From contig ONFO01000001.1 in the NCBI GenBank assembly GCA_900317155.1, positions 218,928 through 282,927 on the forward strand: a stretch of 64,000 nucleotides of DNA, in the 5' to 3' direction. The position numbers were made by a program, and so were the translations under genes. Below, piece after piece: positions 54,356-63,893 of the stretch. The notes under the pieces were generated by a model. The model worked only from the letters and a program-made list of their open reading frames with translations, made no database searches and was not told the DNA's origin. The DNA comes from an uncultured Bacteroidales bacterium (GTDB taxonomy: Bacteria; Bacteroidota; Bacteroidia; Bacteroidales; F082). The first letter of the stretch is position 1. Every line of letters begins with the position of its first letter.

Positions 54356-55552
54356 ATGAGCAAATCAATCTGTTTCTATTTCCAAGTGCATCAGCCTTAC
54401 AGGCTTCGCACCTATCGTTTCTTCGAAATCGGTAAGAAACACTATTACTATGACGACTACAGCAACCGCATGATCATGCGGCGCGTGGCCGAGAAGTGCT
54501 ACCTGCCCATGAACGAACTTCTGATGCGCCAAATCGACAAGTTTGGCGACAAGGTCAAATTCGCGTTCTCGTTCTCGGGCGTGGTCATCGAGCAGATGGA
54601 ACAATTCGCGCCAGAGGTCTTAGAGAGCTTCCAGAAGCTGGTTGCAACGGGTAAGGTAGAGGTGCTCTCCGAGACCTACGCCCACTCGCTGGCTTCGCTG
54701 TCGAACCCCGATGAATTCAAGCGTCAGGTGACGGCCCACAAGCACAAGATGAAGGAAGTGTTTGGCGTTACTCCAAAGACCTTCCGCAACACCGAATTAA
54801 TCTATAGCGACGAAATCGGTGCAGCGGTGGCCGACATGGGCTACAACCTCATGCTTACTGAGGGTGCCAAGCACATCTTAGGTTGGAAGAGTCCCAACTA
54901 CATGTATGCCAACGCCATCAACCCGAAATTGAAGGTGTTGCTGCGCAACTTCAAGTTCAGCGATGAGATTGCCTTCCGCTTCGCACAGGATAGCTTCCGC
55001 GCCGAGGACTTCGTCAACTGGCTCAATGCGCTTCCTGAGGAGGAAGAAGTGGTCAATATCTTCATGGACTACGAGACCTTTGGCGAGCACCAGAGCGCCG
55101 AGACAGGCATCTTCAATTTCATGGAGGCTTTGCCGGGGGCCATCTTGAATGGCAGCAAGTTTAAGTTTGCTACCCCGCAGGAATTGGCGAAGAAGCTGCA
55201 GCCAGTGAGCGCCGTCAATGTGCCTAATGTGTTGTCGTGGAGCGATGAGGAACGCGACCTCACGGCATGGCTCGGTAACCCCTTGCAGGATGACGCCTTC
55301 CGTGCTTTATACGAACTGAACGCCAAGGTGCATCGTATCAAGGACGAAGAGTTGCAGCAGGACTGGACCATGCTCCAAACCTCCGACCATTTCTATTACA
55401 TGTGCACGAAGTGGCTCTCCGATGGCGTGGTGCATAAGTATTTCAACCACTATGCCTCACCGTACGATGCCTACGTCAACTACATGAATGTGCTGACCGA
55501 CTTCACTGATAGGGTGACAAAACTGTCGAAACGGAAAGTGAAGGCTGAATGA
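54356..55552 (+). CDS. GH57 family alpha-glucan hydrolase/transferase
   Basis: This 398-residue GH57 protein starts ICFYFQVHQPYRL. The nucleophile Glu147 is in FRNTELIYSDE and the acid/base-side Asp238 is in FMDYETFGEH. GH57 enzymes include alpha-amylase, 4-alpha-glucanotransferase and branching enzymes. The length and the absence of extra domains fit an intracellular alpha-amylase-like protein. It begins 21 bp after the GT4 stop and is followed by an AT-rich stretch before the fused phosphorylase. Specificity cannot be decided here. Confidence 0.9.
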   Translation: MSKSICFYFQVHQPYRLRTYRFFEIGKKHYYYDDYSNRMIMRRVAEKCYLPMNELLMRQIDKFGDKVKFAFSFSGVVIEQMEQFAPEVLESFQKLVATGKVEVLSETYAHSLASLSNPDEFKRQVTAHKHKMKEVFGVTPKTFRNTELIYSDEIGAAVADMGYNLMLTEGAKHILGWKSPNYMYANAINPKLKVLLRNFKFSDEIAFRFAQDSFRAEDFVNWLNALPEEEEVVNIFMDYETFGEHQSAETGIFNFMEALPGAILNGSKFKFATPQELAKKLQPVSAVNVPNVLSWSDEERDLTAWLGNPLQDDAFRALYELNAKVHRIKDEELQQDWTMLQTSDHFYYMCTKWLSDGVVHKYFNHYASPYDAYVNYMNVLTDFTDRVTKLSKRKVKAE

Positions 55553-55588
55553 ATTTTTGAATTTTAAATTTTAAATTTTGAATAATAA

Positions 55589-58500
55589 ATGAAAACCCCC
55601 GAATACCTTTTTGAAACCAGTTGGGAAGTTTGTAACATGGTGGGTGGCATCTATACGGTGCTTTCCACAAAGTCGAATGTGATGCGTCAACTGCTTGATG
55701 ACCATTATATCACGGTAGGACCGGATGTGGTTAAAGAAGCGCATGAGACGCTTTATTTTGTAGAAGACAATGACCTCTTTCCCGAGTGGCGCGAAAGGGC
55801 ATTGGCACAGGGCATGAAGTTCCGCATCGGTCGCTGGAAGATCGAAAGTAGCCCAATCGCCATCTTGGTCGACTACACTACACTTTACCAGTCGAAGAAC
55901 GATATCCTTACGCATCTCTGGGAACAGTATGAACTCGACAGCATTCGCGGTCAGTGGGACTACATTGAGCCGGTGCTGTTCGGCTACGCTGCAGGTCAAG
56001 TGATTGAGAGCTTTTGCAATTTCTGCCTGCCACAGACCAGCAACATCGTAGCCCAGTTCCATGAGTGGATGACGGGATCAGGTGTGCTTTACCTCAAGGA
56101 GCATTGCCCGCAGGTTGCCACAGTGTTTACTACTCATGCCACCTATCTTGGTCGTGCCATTTCGGGCAATGGCCTGCCTTTATACGACAACCTGAAGACT
56201 TATTTGCCTTCGGTGATGGCCATGCAGTTCAACGTGGTCTCGCAGCAGTCGATGGAGCAGAAGGCGGCCAAGAATGCCGATGCCTTCACTACTGTGAGTG
56301 ACATTACAGCGCAGGAATGCGAGCAGTTCCTCTACCGCAAACCCGATGTGGTGACAAAGAATGGTATCGACCATACCTTCAGGCAGGACAACGCCGAGTT
56401 TGTTGAGAAACGCAAGACAACACGTGAGAAGATTCTGAAAATTGTCGAAACCCTGTGTGGTGAGAAAATCGACCCCAATTGCTTAATGGTCATAAACAGC
56501 GGCCGTTATGAGTTCAAAAACAAGGGCATCGACCTTTTCATTGAAGCATTGCGCCGCTTAAACGAGGACAAGAACTTGCCTCGCACTGTTGTTGGTGTAA
56601 TCGCTGTTCCGAGTAATATTGCAGGTCCTTCAAAGGATTTGCAACACCGTCTAGACGGCACCAACGCCATCATGGGGCATACAGATTTCCCAGCTACGCA
56701 CCATGTCTTTGAATATGAAAACGATGCGATTTTGAACGCCTTGCGCAATTCAGGTCTGCAAAACGATGCCAACGATAAGGTGAAGGTGATGTTTGTGCCT
56801 GCTTATCTCAACGGTAATGACGGTATCTTTAACATGACCTATTCGGAGTTCCTTACAGCTTTCGATTTTTCAGTGTTCCCATCTTATTATGAGCCTTGGG
56901 GCTACACTCCGCTTGAGAGCGTGTCTTTAGGCATCCCGACTTTGACCTCTGACGTCTCTGGTTTCGGTAAGTTTGTGCAACAAGAATGTGCCGATAATCA
57001 AGCCGTGACCGTGGTGCCTCGTCAACAGGGTGATAATAATAAGGTGATAGACGAAATTGTCGCCGCTTTACGTCGTTTCTTGACTTTGACGGATAAAGGT
57101 ATGGCCCAGATATCCGAGTCTGCCTTGCAAGTGGCCGAGAAACTATTGTGGAAGGATTTGATTGTCAATTATCAGAAGGCATGGGACGTGGCTCTTGAGA
57201 AGTCGGGAGGCCGTCATTATATGATGGAACCGGTGCCATACGCCGATATGCTGCATGAGGTAGTCTACCAGAAAAATGACTCACCAAGTTGGAAAAAGAT
57301 TTTGGTGAAACCAGTCTATTCTGTTGAAATGCAGAAACTTGAAGAGCTTTCACACAACATTTGGTGGTGTTGGAATGTGGATGCCATCGAGTTGTTTGAA
57401 TCCATCGATCCAGAAGCTTGGAAGGAAACGGAACAGAATCCCGTTGCCTTAATGGAAGGCCTCTCGGTGGAGCAAATCAAGGATTTGGAGAACAACGAAG
57501 ACTTTGTGCAACGCTTGAACAAGGTATATGACCAGTTCAAAAACTATATGTCACAACCGACAAAGCAGAAGGATCTTATAGCCTATTTCAGCATGGAATA
57601 CGGCCTGATGAAGAGCCTCAAGATTTATTCCGGTGGCTTGGGCATTTTGGCTGGCGACTACATGAAGCAAGCCTCTGATTCCAACGCCAACATGGTAGGC
57701 ATCGGACTGCTGTACCGTTATGGCTATTTCGCACAAGAAATCACAGTCTCAGGTGAACAGCGTGCCGAATACATCCCACAAAAATTTTCGCAGCTACCTT
57801 TGCAACCTGTACTTAACGACAAGGGCGAATGGGTAAGGGTGAGCATTGCTTTCCCTGGCCGTTCGGTTTTTGCCAAAGCTTGGCGTGTCAATGTGGGTAG
57901 GGTAGGGTTATACTTGCTTGATACTGATATCGAAGAGAACTCGTCAGAAGACCGTGGTATTACCAGTCGACTCTATGGCGGCGACAGCGAGATGCGTATC
58001 AAGCAAGAGATGTTCCTCGGCGTGGGAGGTATCCGCCTGCTTGAAGCCATGGGCATGAAGCCTACCATCTATCACTGCAACGAAGGCCATGCTGCCTTCA
58101 GCGGTTTGGAACGTTTGCGCGTCTACATCAACAGGCACAATCTCGACTTTGATGTTGCACTTGAATTGGTTAGAGCTTCCACCTTGTTCACCACACACAC
58201 TCCTGTCCCTGCTGGTCACGATGCATTTGAGGAACACCTTATCCGTACTTATATGCCGCACTATGCCAGCCGCATGAACATTAGCTGGGAACGCTTCATG
58301 GGCTTGGGCCGTTTCAATCCCAACAACGCGAATGAGAAATTCTCGATGAGCGTGCTGGCCACCAACCTCAGCCAGGAGGTGAATGGCGTGAGCAAGATTC
58401 ATGGTCGCGTGTCGAGGGAAATGTTCCAGCCATTGTGGCCTGGTTATTTTGCTGAAGAGAACCACATTGGCTATGTCACCAATGGTGTGCATCTGCCCAC

Positions 58501-59815
58501 CTGGAGCAATCGCTTGTGGCAGCGGCTTTACAAGACGACCTTCGGCCCCGATTATATTGACCACCAGTCGGATGAGAAGATGTGGAGCCAAATCAACGAA
58601 GTTCCAGATGCAGCTATTTGGAACGTCCGCAGGCAGTTGAAACATGAGTTGATTGCCTATCTCTCTGAAAAGTTGAAAGAGGATATGCGTCAACGTCAGG
58701 AGAGTCCGAAGCTGATTATGCAGACGGTGAATAGCCTCAACGAGAATGCTTTAATCGTTGGTTTCGCCCGTCGTTTTGCTACATACAAACGCGCCCATCT
58801 GTTGTTTGGCAATCTGGAGCGCTTGTCGCAGCTCGTCAATGAACCGAAGCGTCCTGTTATCTTCCTCTTTGCCGGTAAGGCCCATCCTAACGACAAAGCG
58901 GGTCAAGACCTCATCAAGATGATTATCGACATCTCGCGTAAGCCTGAATTCATCGGTAAGATTTTGTTTATCAGCAACTACGATATGGAACTCGGCAGCC
59001 GTCTTACCAGTGGCGTGGATGTATGGCTCAACACGCCTACGCGTCCACTTGAGGCATCGGGCACCAGTGGCGAGAAGGCTGTGATGAATGGCGTGCTCAA
59101 CTTCTCTGTCCTGGACGGTTGGTGGGCCGAGGGCTATCGTCCCGACGCTGGTTGGGCCATCCAAGAGAAGCGTACTTATCAAGACCAGCGCTATCAAGAC
59201 GAGATGGATGCTGAGACGATTTATAACACGCTTGAGAACGAAATCGTACCGCTCTATTATGCCCGTAATGTACATGAAGTGCCTACAGGTTGGGTGGCAG
59301 CCATGAAGAAGTGTTTGAGAGAGATTTCGCCGCGCTTCACGATGAAACGCATGATGGACGACTACTTCAATCAATACTACAATAAGCTAATTGAACGGAC
59401 GAATTGGATGCGCGCCGACCGCTACAAGAAGGCCTTCGAAATCAATGCGTGGAAGACGCGTGTGCGCAACAATTGGGACAAGGTGGAGGTGAAGTCGCTC
59501 ATCCTGCCCGACACCAATGTGCGCCCGCTGACCTTTGGCGAGCAGTTCATCGCTGAAATCACGCTCCTTACGCCTGACCTTGAGCCTGGTGATTTGGCCA
59601 TTGAGTTGCTCTTCGGTAGGAAGAATAATGACATGGAGGTGGAGATTAAGTCGGTTGAAAAGATGAAACTTGTCGATTCAGGAGACGGATGGGTGAAGTA
59701 TTATATTAAGGTGCCGATTACGCGTGCTGGCGTGTATGACTTTACCTTCCGTGTGTATCCTACCAACCCGATGTTGCCACATCGTCAGGACTTCCCGCTG
59801 GTGAAGTGGATTTGA
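55589..59815 (+). CDS. Bifunctional glycogen synthase (GT3)/alpha-glucan phosphorylase (GT35) fusion
   Basis: The first 550 residues resemble eukaryote-type glycogen synthase (GT3): WEVCNMVGGIYTVLSTKS at the N-terminus, HEWMTGSG, and the donor-site E435-x7-E443 in YEPWGYTPLE. From about residue 570 there is a DUF3417-like region and then an alpha-glucan phosphorylase (GT35). The phosphorylase has GLGILAGDYMKQASDSN, HTPVPAGHDAF and the PLP lysine Lys1163 in SGTSGEKAV. Synthesis and phosphorolysis are thus placed on one 1408-residue chain. Fusions of this kind occur in Bacteroidota. The gene ends the operon and is followed by a terminator. Confidence 0.9.
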   Translation: MKTPEYLFETSWEVCNMVGGIYTVLSTKSNVMRQLLDDHYITVGPDVVKEAHETLYFVEDNDLFPEWRERALAQGMKFRIGRWKIESSPIAILVDYTTLYQSKNDILTHLWEQYELDSIRGQWDYIEPVLFGYAAGQVIESFCNFCLPQTSNIVAQFHEWMTGSGVLYLKEHCPQVATVFTTHATYLGRAISGNGLPLYDNLKTYLPSVMAMQFNVVSQQSMEQKAAKNADAFTTVSDITAQECEQFLYRKPDVVTKNGIDHTFRQDNAEFVEKRKTTREKILKIVETLCGEKIDPNCLMVINSGRYEFKNKGIDLFIEALRRLNEDKNLPRTVVGVIAVPSNIAGPSKDLQHRLDGTNAIMGHTDFPATHHVFEYENDAILNALRNSGLQNDANDKVKVMFVPAYLNGNDGIFNMTYSEFLTAFDFSVFPSYYEPWGYTPLESVSLGIPTLTSDVSGFGKFVQQECADNQAVTVVPRQQGDNNKVIDEIVAALRRFLTLTDKGMAQISESALQVAEKLLWKDLIVNYQKAWDVALEKSGGRHYMMEPVPYADMLHEVVYQKNDSPSWKKILVKPVYSVEMQKLEELSHNIWWCWNVDAIELFESIDPEAWKETEQNPVALMEGLSVEQIKDLENNEDFVQRLNKVYDQFKNYMSQPTKQKDLIAYFSMEYGLMKSLKIYSGGLGILAGDYMKQASDSNANMVGIGLLYRYGYFAQEITVSGEQRAEYIPQKFSQLPLQPVLNDKGEWVRVSIAFPGRSVFAKAWRVNVGRVGLYLLDTDIEENSSEDRGITSRLYGGDSEMRIKQEMFLGVGGIRLLEAMGMKPTIYHCNEGHAAFSGLERLRVYINRHNLDFDVALELVRASTLFTTHTPVPAGHDAFEEHLIRTYMPHYASRMNISWERFMGLGRFNPNNANEKFSMSVLATNLSQEVNGVSKIHGRVSREMFQPLWPGYFAEENHIGYVTNGVHLPTWSNRLWQRLYKTTFGPDYIDHQSDEKMWSQINEVPDAAIWNVRRQLKHELIAYLSEKLKEDMRQRQESPKLIMQTVNSLNENALIVGFARRFATYKRAHLLFGNLERLSQLVNEPKRPVIFLFAGKAHPNDKAGQDLIKMIIDISRKPEFIGKILFISNYDMELGSRLTSGVDVWLNTPTRPLEASGTSGEKAVMNGVLNFSVLDGWWAEGYRPDAGWAIQEKRTYQDQRYQDEMDAETIYNTLENEIVPLYYARNVHEVPTGWVAAMKKCLREISPRFTMKRMMDDYFNQYYNKLIERTNWMRADRYKKAFEINAWKTRVRNNWDKVEVKSLILPDTNVRPLTFGEQFIAEITLLTPDLEPGDLAIELLFGRKNNDMEVEIKSVEKMKLVDSGDGWVKYYIKVPITRAGVYDFTFRVYPTNPMLPHRQDFPLVKWI

Positions 59816-59827
59816 TAAAAGAAAATG

Positions 59828-59857
59828 AAAGGTTGCAACATTGCAACCTTTTTTTGT
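59828..59857 (+). terminator. Intrinsic terminator of the alpha-glucan operon
   Basis: A 9-bp stem (59828-59836 with 59843-59851, AAAGGTTGC with GCAACCTTT) has a six-base loop and is followed by a run of T. It lies 12 bases after the phosphorylase stop. It is a strong rho-independent terminator. Confidence 0.92.
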
Positions 59858-59871
59858 ATTTGGAATTTGAT

Positions 59872-59879
59872 TACCTTTG
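59872..59879 (+). promoter_or_regulatory. Probable promoter for the NfeD-SPFH pair (-7 TACCTTTG)
   Basis: TACCTTTG fits TAnnTTTG and is placed about 28 bases before the NfeD-like ATG. The nearest upstream TTTG (59853-59856) leaves only a 15-bp spacer, so the -33 match is weak. The element lies just after the operon terminator, which supports a new transcript. Confidence 0.5.
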
Positions 59880-59907
59880 CATTTGAAAAATCAAAACAAA
59901 TTGAACT

Positions 59908-60342
59908 ATGGCTGTTTATCAAATTTGGCTTGTTGTCGCCATTGTATTGGTGATTCTTGAAATCATGACCGCCGGATTCGGTGTCATTTGCTTTGCTATT
60001 GGTGCTGTTTTCTCGGCTTTGGTTGCAGGTTTGGGCGGTAGTATTACTTGGCAAATCGTGGTGTTCGCTGTGGTGTCGCTGCTGACCTTTGTCTTTCTCC
60101 GTCCTGTGGTGATCCGTTTTTTGGACAAAAAATCTAAAGATGTAAAGACCAATGCCGATGCCGTCATCGGAAGGAAAGGCGTTGTGTCGGAACGTATTGA
60201 TTCAGCTCAGCATACTGGTCGTGTGGCCATAGATGGAGATGATTGGAAGGCTATCTCTGAAGATGGGTCTGTCATCGAAAAAGGTGCTGAAGTCAAAATA
60301 GTAAAATTGGATAGTATTATATTAACAGTTAAACAGTTATAA
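59908..60342 (+). CDS. NfeD-like membrane protein
   Basis: This 144-residue protein has three to four N-terminal membrane segments (1-75) and a C-terminal soluble OB-fold-like domain (about 80-144) with IGRKGVVSERID and GDDWKAISEDG. It matches the short NfeD type. NfeD proteins pair with SPFH proteins to organise membrane microdomains, as the gene 2 bp downstream confirms. The family function is not fully known. Confidence 0.9.
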   Translation: MAVYQIWLVVAIVLVILEIMTAGFGVICFAIGAVFSALVAGLGGSITWQIVVFAVVSLLTFVFLRPVVIRFLDKKSKDVKTNADAVIGRKGVVSERIDSAQHTGRVAIDGDDWKAISEDGSVIEKGAEVKIVKLDSIILTVKQL

Positions 60343-60344
60343 TT

Positions 60345-61301
60345 ATGAATCCCTTTAATGTCGTACTTATCGTATTAGTGGTTCTCGTCGTATTGTATGT
60401 GCTTCGTGGAATCAAGATTGTTTCCCAATCGGAAACAATGATTGTGGAGCGTCTTGGTAAGTATAACCGCACCTTGAACGCTGGTATTAATGTCATTCTG
60501 CCTATCGTTGAACAAGCTAAGGAAACTATTGTTCGACGTCAGAACGGCTCTATGGCGCGTTCTTCGCGAATTGATATGCGAGAGCAAGTGTATGACTTTG
60601 ACAAACAAAGTGTTATCACAAAAGATAATGTGATGACCGAAATCAATGCCTTGCTGTATTTCCAGATTGTCGACCCGATGAAGGCTGTCTATGAAATACA
60701 GAATCTTCCTGTAGCTATTGAAAAATTGACGCAGACTACACTTCGTAACGTAGTTGGTGAAATGGAACTCGATGAAACCTTGACTTCACGTGACACCATT
60801 AACTCAAAGCTTCGCAATGTGCTTGATGATGCCACCAATAAATGGGGAGTAAAAGTAAATCGAGTTGAGTTACAGGATATTACACCGCCTGAGAGTATTC
60901 GTCGCACTATGGAACTTCAGATGCAGGCTGAGCGTAATCGTCGTGCCGAAATCTTGAAAGCAGAAGGTGAAAAGCAGTCGCAGATTTTGAACTCGGAAGG
61001 TGAGAAGCAGGCCGAGATTAATGCAGCTGAAGCTGAGAAACAGGCCAATATCCTGAAAGCCGAAGGAGAAGCCCGTGCGAAAGTGTTGCAAGCTGAAGCT
61101 GAGGCTGCCGCCATTCGTAACATTGCAGAGGCCGTCGCCGACCGAGGTGCTGACCCAGTCAACTACCTGTTGGCAGTCAAGTATATTGAGACTTTGAAGG
61201 AAGTCGCCAGCGGACAAGAGAACAAAACTGTCTATCTACCTTACGAAGCGACCAATGTGTTGGGCTCGCTCGGTGGTATCAAGGATTTGTTTGGAAAATA
61301 A
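60345..61301 (+). CDS. SPFH/Band 7 membrane protein (stomatin-like)
   Basis: This 318-residue protein has one N-terminal membrane helix (4-21) and an SPFH domain (about 22-200, with SQSETMIVERLGKYNRTL and YDFDKQSVITKDNV). A long E-A-E-K-rich coiled coil follows (about 195-265) with repeated KAEGE and QAEAE segments, and a short tail. It forms large oligomers with NfeD at the inner membrane. The coiled coil is longer and more regular than needed for a dimer. The gene is followed by a strong terminator. Confidence 0.92.
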   Translation: MNPFNVVLIVLVVLVVLYVLRGIKIVSQSETMIVERLGKYNRTLNAGINVILPIVEQAKETIVRRQNGSMARSSRIDMREQVYDFDKQSVITKDNVMTEINALLYFQIVDPMKAVYEIQNLPVAIEKLTQTTLRNVVGEMELDETLTSRDTINSKLRNVLDDATNKWGVKVNRVELQDITPPESIRRTMELQMQAERNRRAEILKAEGEKQSQILNSEGEKQAEINAAEAEKQANILKAEGEARAKVLQAEAEAAAIRNIAEAVADRGADPVNYLLAVKYIETLKEVASGQENKTVYLPYEATNVLGSLGGIKDLFGK

Positions 61302-61327
61302 TCATCGTTTTAGTTTTTAATGTGTAT

Positions 61328-61367
61328 GCGGATTTTGGACTTTTAGTCCAAAATCCGCGTTTTTTTG
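61328..61367 (+). terminator. Intrinsic terminator after the SPFH gene
   Basis: A perfect 14-bp stem (61328-61341 with 61345-61358) with a TTT loop is followed by seven T bases at 61360-61366. It is 27 bp past the SPFH stop. Confidence 0.92.
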
Positions 61368-61399
61368 TCCTCATAGTCCACAAGGTAGGCTTCTTTTCC

Positions 61400-61407
61400 T
61401 ATTTTTG
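61400..61407 (+). promoter_or_regulatory. Probable promoter -7 element (TATTTTTG) for the TPR regulator
   Basis: TATTTTTG fits TAnnTTTG and is followed by CCGTAAC. The ATG at 61429 is 22 bases further, so the leader would be short. No good -33 element is seen. It lies after the SPFH terminator. Confidence 0.45.
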
Positions 61408-61428
61408 CCGTAACTATATGGATAATAC

Positions 61429-63234
61429 ATGAGAAAGACGATTTTCTTCTCGTTTATGCTGTTTTTGCTCATTACAGCCTGCAACAAAAGCGTTGAATAC
61501 GAAACGTTGAGTGCTCGTTGGCCTGTGTTTGGTGATGTGTATGCACTGAAAGATGAGTTTCCGGATAGCGCTATGATGTTAATGCAGTCTGTTGCAGATA
61601 CTTTGGAAGAGAAGTCTCTCCTTTTGGAATCGCCTTTTCTGTTCAATGAATATCAGATACTCAGTACGGAGCTTCGGTACAAGAATTATGTTCCTGTAGG
61701 TAATGACAGTCTGACGGAGCAGGCTTTCAATTTCTATGAAACCCTACTTGACCAATCTAATACTGCATCGCATGATGAGTTCTTGCTATTTCAGTTCGCA
61801 CGTTCCTTATATTATAAGGCGGTGGTGGAATCACAACGTAAACAAACTATGGAGAGTTATTCAGATTTTATTCGTAGTTTGGGGGTGATGGATGAACTGA
61901 CTGAAAAACGGCATATTTTTCAGATTTCGGAGAAGGATCTTGATTATGAGCATTTTATTGCACTTATTTACACGCGGATCGCTTCTTTCCTCTATCGATA
62001 TGATGCTTGGGAGGTTGCTTTAGAGGTGCTTGAAAAATCAAACGAGAGCTTCACGGTTGAGGATAATGCCTTGGGCATTGCTGACAATTTGGAGATGATG
62101 GGCGACATTATGCTTGCGCAGAGTGAACGAGTTGCAGCAATACAATATTTTAAAGCTTCCGATAGCGTTCATGAAAAGCTTCAAAATGATAATATCTATC
62201 AGAATTACAGCGCTTTAATACATCATTCCATTGAACTTTTCGATCAGGGGCAGAACGACTCTGTCTATCACATGCTACATCATGCTTTTGACCTTACCGA
62301 AAATGCATATCTTAAGCGTAAAATCAGTTATGCTCTTGGCCACTTTTATTACGAAGACCAAAAGATGGACTCTGCTCTCTCTAATTTTGAAAGGAGTTTT
62401 CCGTTGTTGCCGCGACAATCTATCAGGTCGTTGTGCCGTATCGTTGAGATTTCCAATGCATTAGGAGATAATGAGAAAACTGTGTATTATAGCGTCCGTT
62501 TGGCGGAGCAGGCATTAGAGCAACAAGCCATGACCCAAGATAAGGTTAAGATGATTACACTATACGAACGTTATAAATCCGACAAACGTGACGCTCAGAA
62601 CAAAGACCTAATCTTTTTCATTTTGGCCATTGTGTTACTACTGGTGCTTATCTTGGTCATTGATTCGGTATGGCTCGAAAAACGCAGACGCAAACATCAG
62701 AAAGACACGGAAAAACATAGTCGCATTAAGAGCCAATTAGAGAAACAACTTGAAGATGCTTTGAATGAAGCAAAGTTTAGAGAGAAAAAGATCAACGAGT
62801 TGGAGTCTGAGTTGGAGAAAACCGTCGGTAGCCCCGATTTCCAGCAGCAGCCGTTCAACAAGAAGTTGGAAGTTCTGAAGAAGATGCCAATCTGCTTGCG
62901 CGTTTGCAAAGTGCTTGATTACAATGTGAAAGCTGGTGTGGCATATCCGGAGCTCACATTGACGGATCATCATTTGAGTCAGTTGGTCAATGCTGTTGAT
63001 TCGGTTTTTCCCAAGTTCTCCGTAAGGATGATTGAACAATATCCGCGTCTCAACCGTTCTGATGTGATGTATTGTTGCCTTTATATTCTTGGGGTTAATG
63101 AGATACAAGCAGCGGCTCTTACGGGCAAAACTTATCAGGCAGTTTGGAAACGCTCGACCAAGTTGCATGAGATTTATGGTAATAACTCTGATATGATGTT
63201 TGTCCTGCATAATATTCTAAAAGACTGGAAATAA
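61429..63234 (+). CDS. Membrane-tethered TPR protein with C-terminal DNA-binding region
   Basis: This 601-residue protein has a lipoprotein-type signal (LLITAC, with Cys18) and helical TPR-like repeats over about residues 40-385. A single membrane helix (394-416) comes next, then a coiled coil (about 420-470). The C-terminal alpha-helical region carries a probable helix-turn-helix (about 540-585, NEIQAAALTGKTYQAVWKR). This architecture is common in Bacteroidota regulators that sense outside peptides or sugars and bind DNA from the membrane. Ligand and target are unknown. The target could include nearby genes. Confidence 0.83.
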   Translation: MRKTIFFSFMLFLLITACNKSVEYETLSARWPVFGDVYALKDEFPDSAMMLMQSVADTLEEKSLLLESPFLFNEYQILSTELRYKNYVPVGNDSLTEQAFNFYETLLDQSNTASHDEFLLFQFARSLYYKAVVESQRKQTMESYSDFIRSLGVMDELTEKRHIFQISEKDLDYEHFIALIYTRIASFLYRYDAWEVALEVLEKSNESFTVEDNALGIADNLEMMGDIMLAQSERVAAIQYFKASDSVHEKLQNDNIYQNYSALIHHSIELFDQGQNDSVYHMLHHAFDLTENAYLKRKISYALGHFYYEDQKMDSALSNFERSFPLLPRQSIRSLCRIVEISNALGDNEKTVYYSVRLAEQALEQQAMTQDKVKMITLYERYKSDKRDAQNKDLIFFILAIVLLLVLILVIDSVWLEKRRRKHQKDTEKHSRIKSQLEKQLEDALNEAKFREKKINELESELEKTVGSPDFQQQPFNKKLEVLKKMPICLRVCKVLDYNVKAGVAYPELTLTDHHLSQLVNAVDSVFPKFSVRMIEQYPRLNRSDVMYCCLYILGVNEIQAAALTGKTYQAVWKRSTKLHEIYGNNSDMMFVLHNILKDWK

Positions 63235-63376
63235 GTTCATTATTGTCTTATCTCTAATTTTTGATTTGTTTTGATTATTACGGTTGATTATGGTTTATTG
63301 TTTTTATAAATAATTGTCTTTTAATCTAATATAGTTTATTTGTTTTATAAATTTTGATTATCTTCCTTTGTGCGTT

Positions 63377-63408
63377 TTTGCGCCTAGCTTAGTGGGTTAT
63401 TACTTTTG
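63377..63408 (+). promoter_or_regulatory. Near-consensus promoter for the small XRE-like gene
   Basis: TTTG at 63377-63380 and TACTTTTG at 63401-63408 are separated by exactly 20 bp. This is a very good fit to the Bacteroidota TTTG-N20-TAnnTTTG pattern. Transcription would start about 63415. An in-frame TTG at 63406 lies inside the -7 element and cannot be the start codon. Confidence 0.75.
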
Positions 63409-63432
63409 CCTCTCAAATCAACGGTTTTTGAT

Positions 63433-63672
63433 ATGAATTTTATTATGAAAGATGTCCATGTGGGCAAGATGGTTCATACGGAACTTAAAAGGCAAGGGCG
63501 TACTGTCACTTGGCTTGCCGAACAAATCTATTGTGAAAAGTCCAATATTTATAAATTGTTTAGGCGCAAAAGCATCGACCTTGAGCAGTTGATGAAGATT
63601 TCTGAAGTGCTTGGTCATAATTTTTTGCGAGACTGTTACGATGAATATCCTTTTGATTTGGTAAATCAATAA
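63433..63672 (+). CDS. Small XRE-like helix-turn-helix protein
   Basis: This 79-residue protein contains a helix-turn-helix (about residues 16-60): VTWLAEQIYCEKSNIYKLFRR carries the recognition helix, and the segment ending QLMKISEVLG completes the fold. It belongs to a short family of XRE-like regulators frequent in Bacteroidota. Two starts are possible, ATG at 63433 and ATG at 63445. A promoter and a terminator lie immediately around it, so it is its own transcript. The target is unknown; the paired repeats at 63768-63809 are a candidate. Confidence 0.8.
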   Translation: MNFIMKDVHVGKMVHTELKRQGRTVTWLAEQIYCEKSNIYKLFRRKSIDLEQLMKISEVLGHNFLRDCYDEYPFDLVNQ

Positions 63673-63694
63673 GGAATTATTTGGTTTTTTTCGA

Positions 63695-63730
63695 GTGCCG
63701 TAATCGTTATGATTGCGGCACATTTTTTTA
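63695..63730 (+). terminator. Intrinsic terminator after the XRE-like gene
   Basis: An 11-bp stem (63695-63705 with 63711-63721, one G-T wobble) with a 5-base loop is followed by a run of seven T. It lies 22 bases past the stop codon. Confidence 0.9.
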
Positions 63731-63767
63731 GTATTTCAGACGATGCTTTGTGATTTTTTTCAGATTA

Positions 63768-63809
63768 TCCTCAAAATCAAATTATAGTGTCCTCAAAATC
63801 AAAATTATA
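63768..63809. repeat. Pair of direct repeats upstream of an exported-protein gene
   Basis: TCCTCAAAATCAAATTATA at 63768-63786 and TCCTCAAAATCAAAATTATA at 63790-63809 are near-identical and start 22 bp apart, about two helical turns. They lie between a terminator and the ATG at 63894. The position suggests a dimeric regulator site, but no binding factor can be named. Confidence 0.65.
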
Positions 63810-63893
63810 TATTAGGGTATTTACGCGTGTTCCTTGTCTATATAGTATGATTCTAATCACAATTCACTTATTTATTCACCAAACTAATTCATT

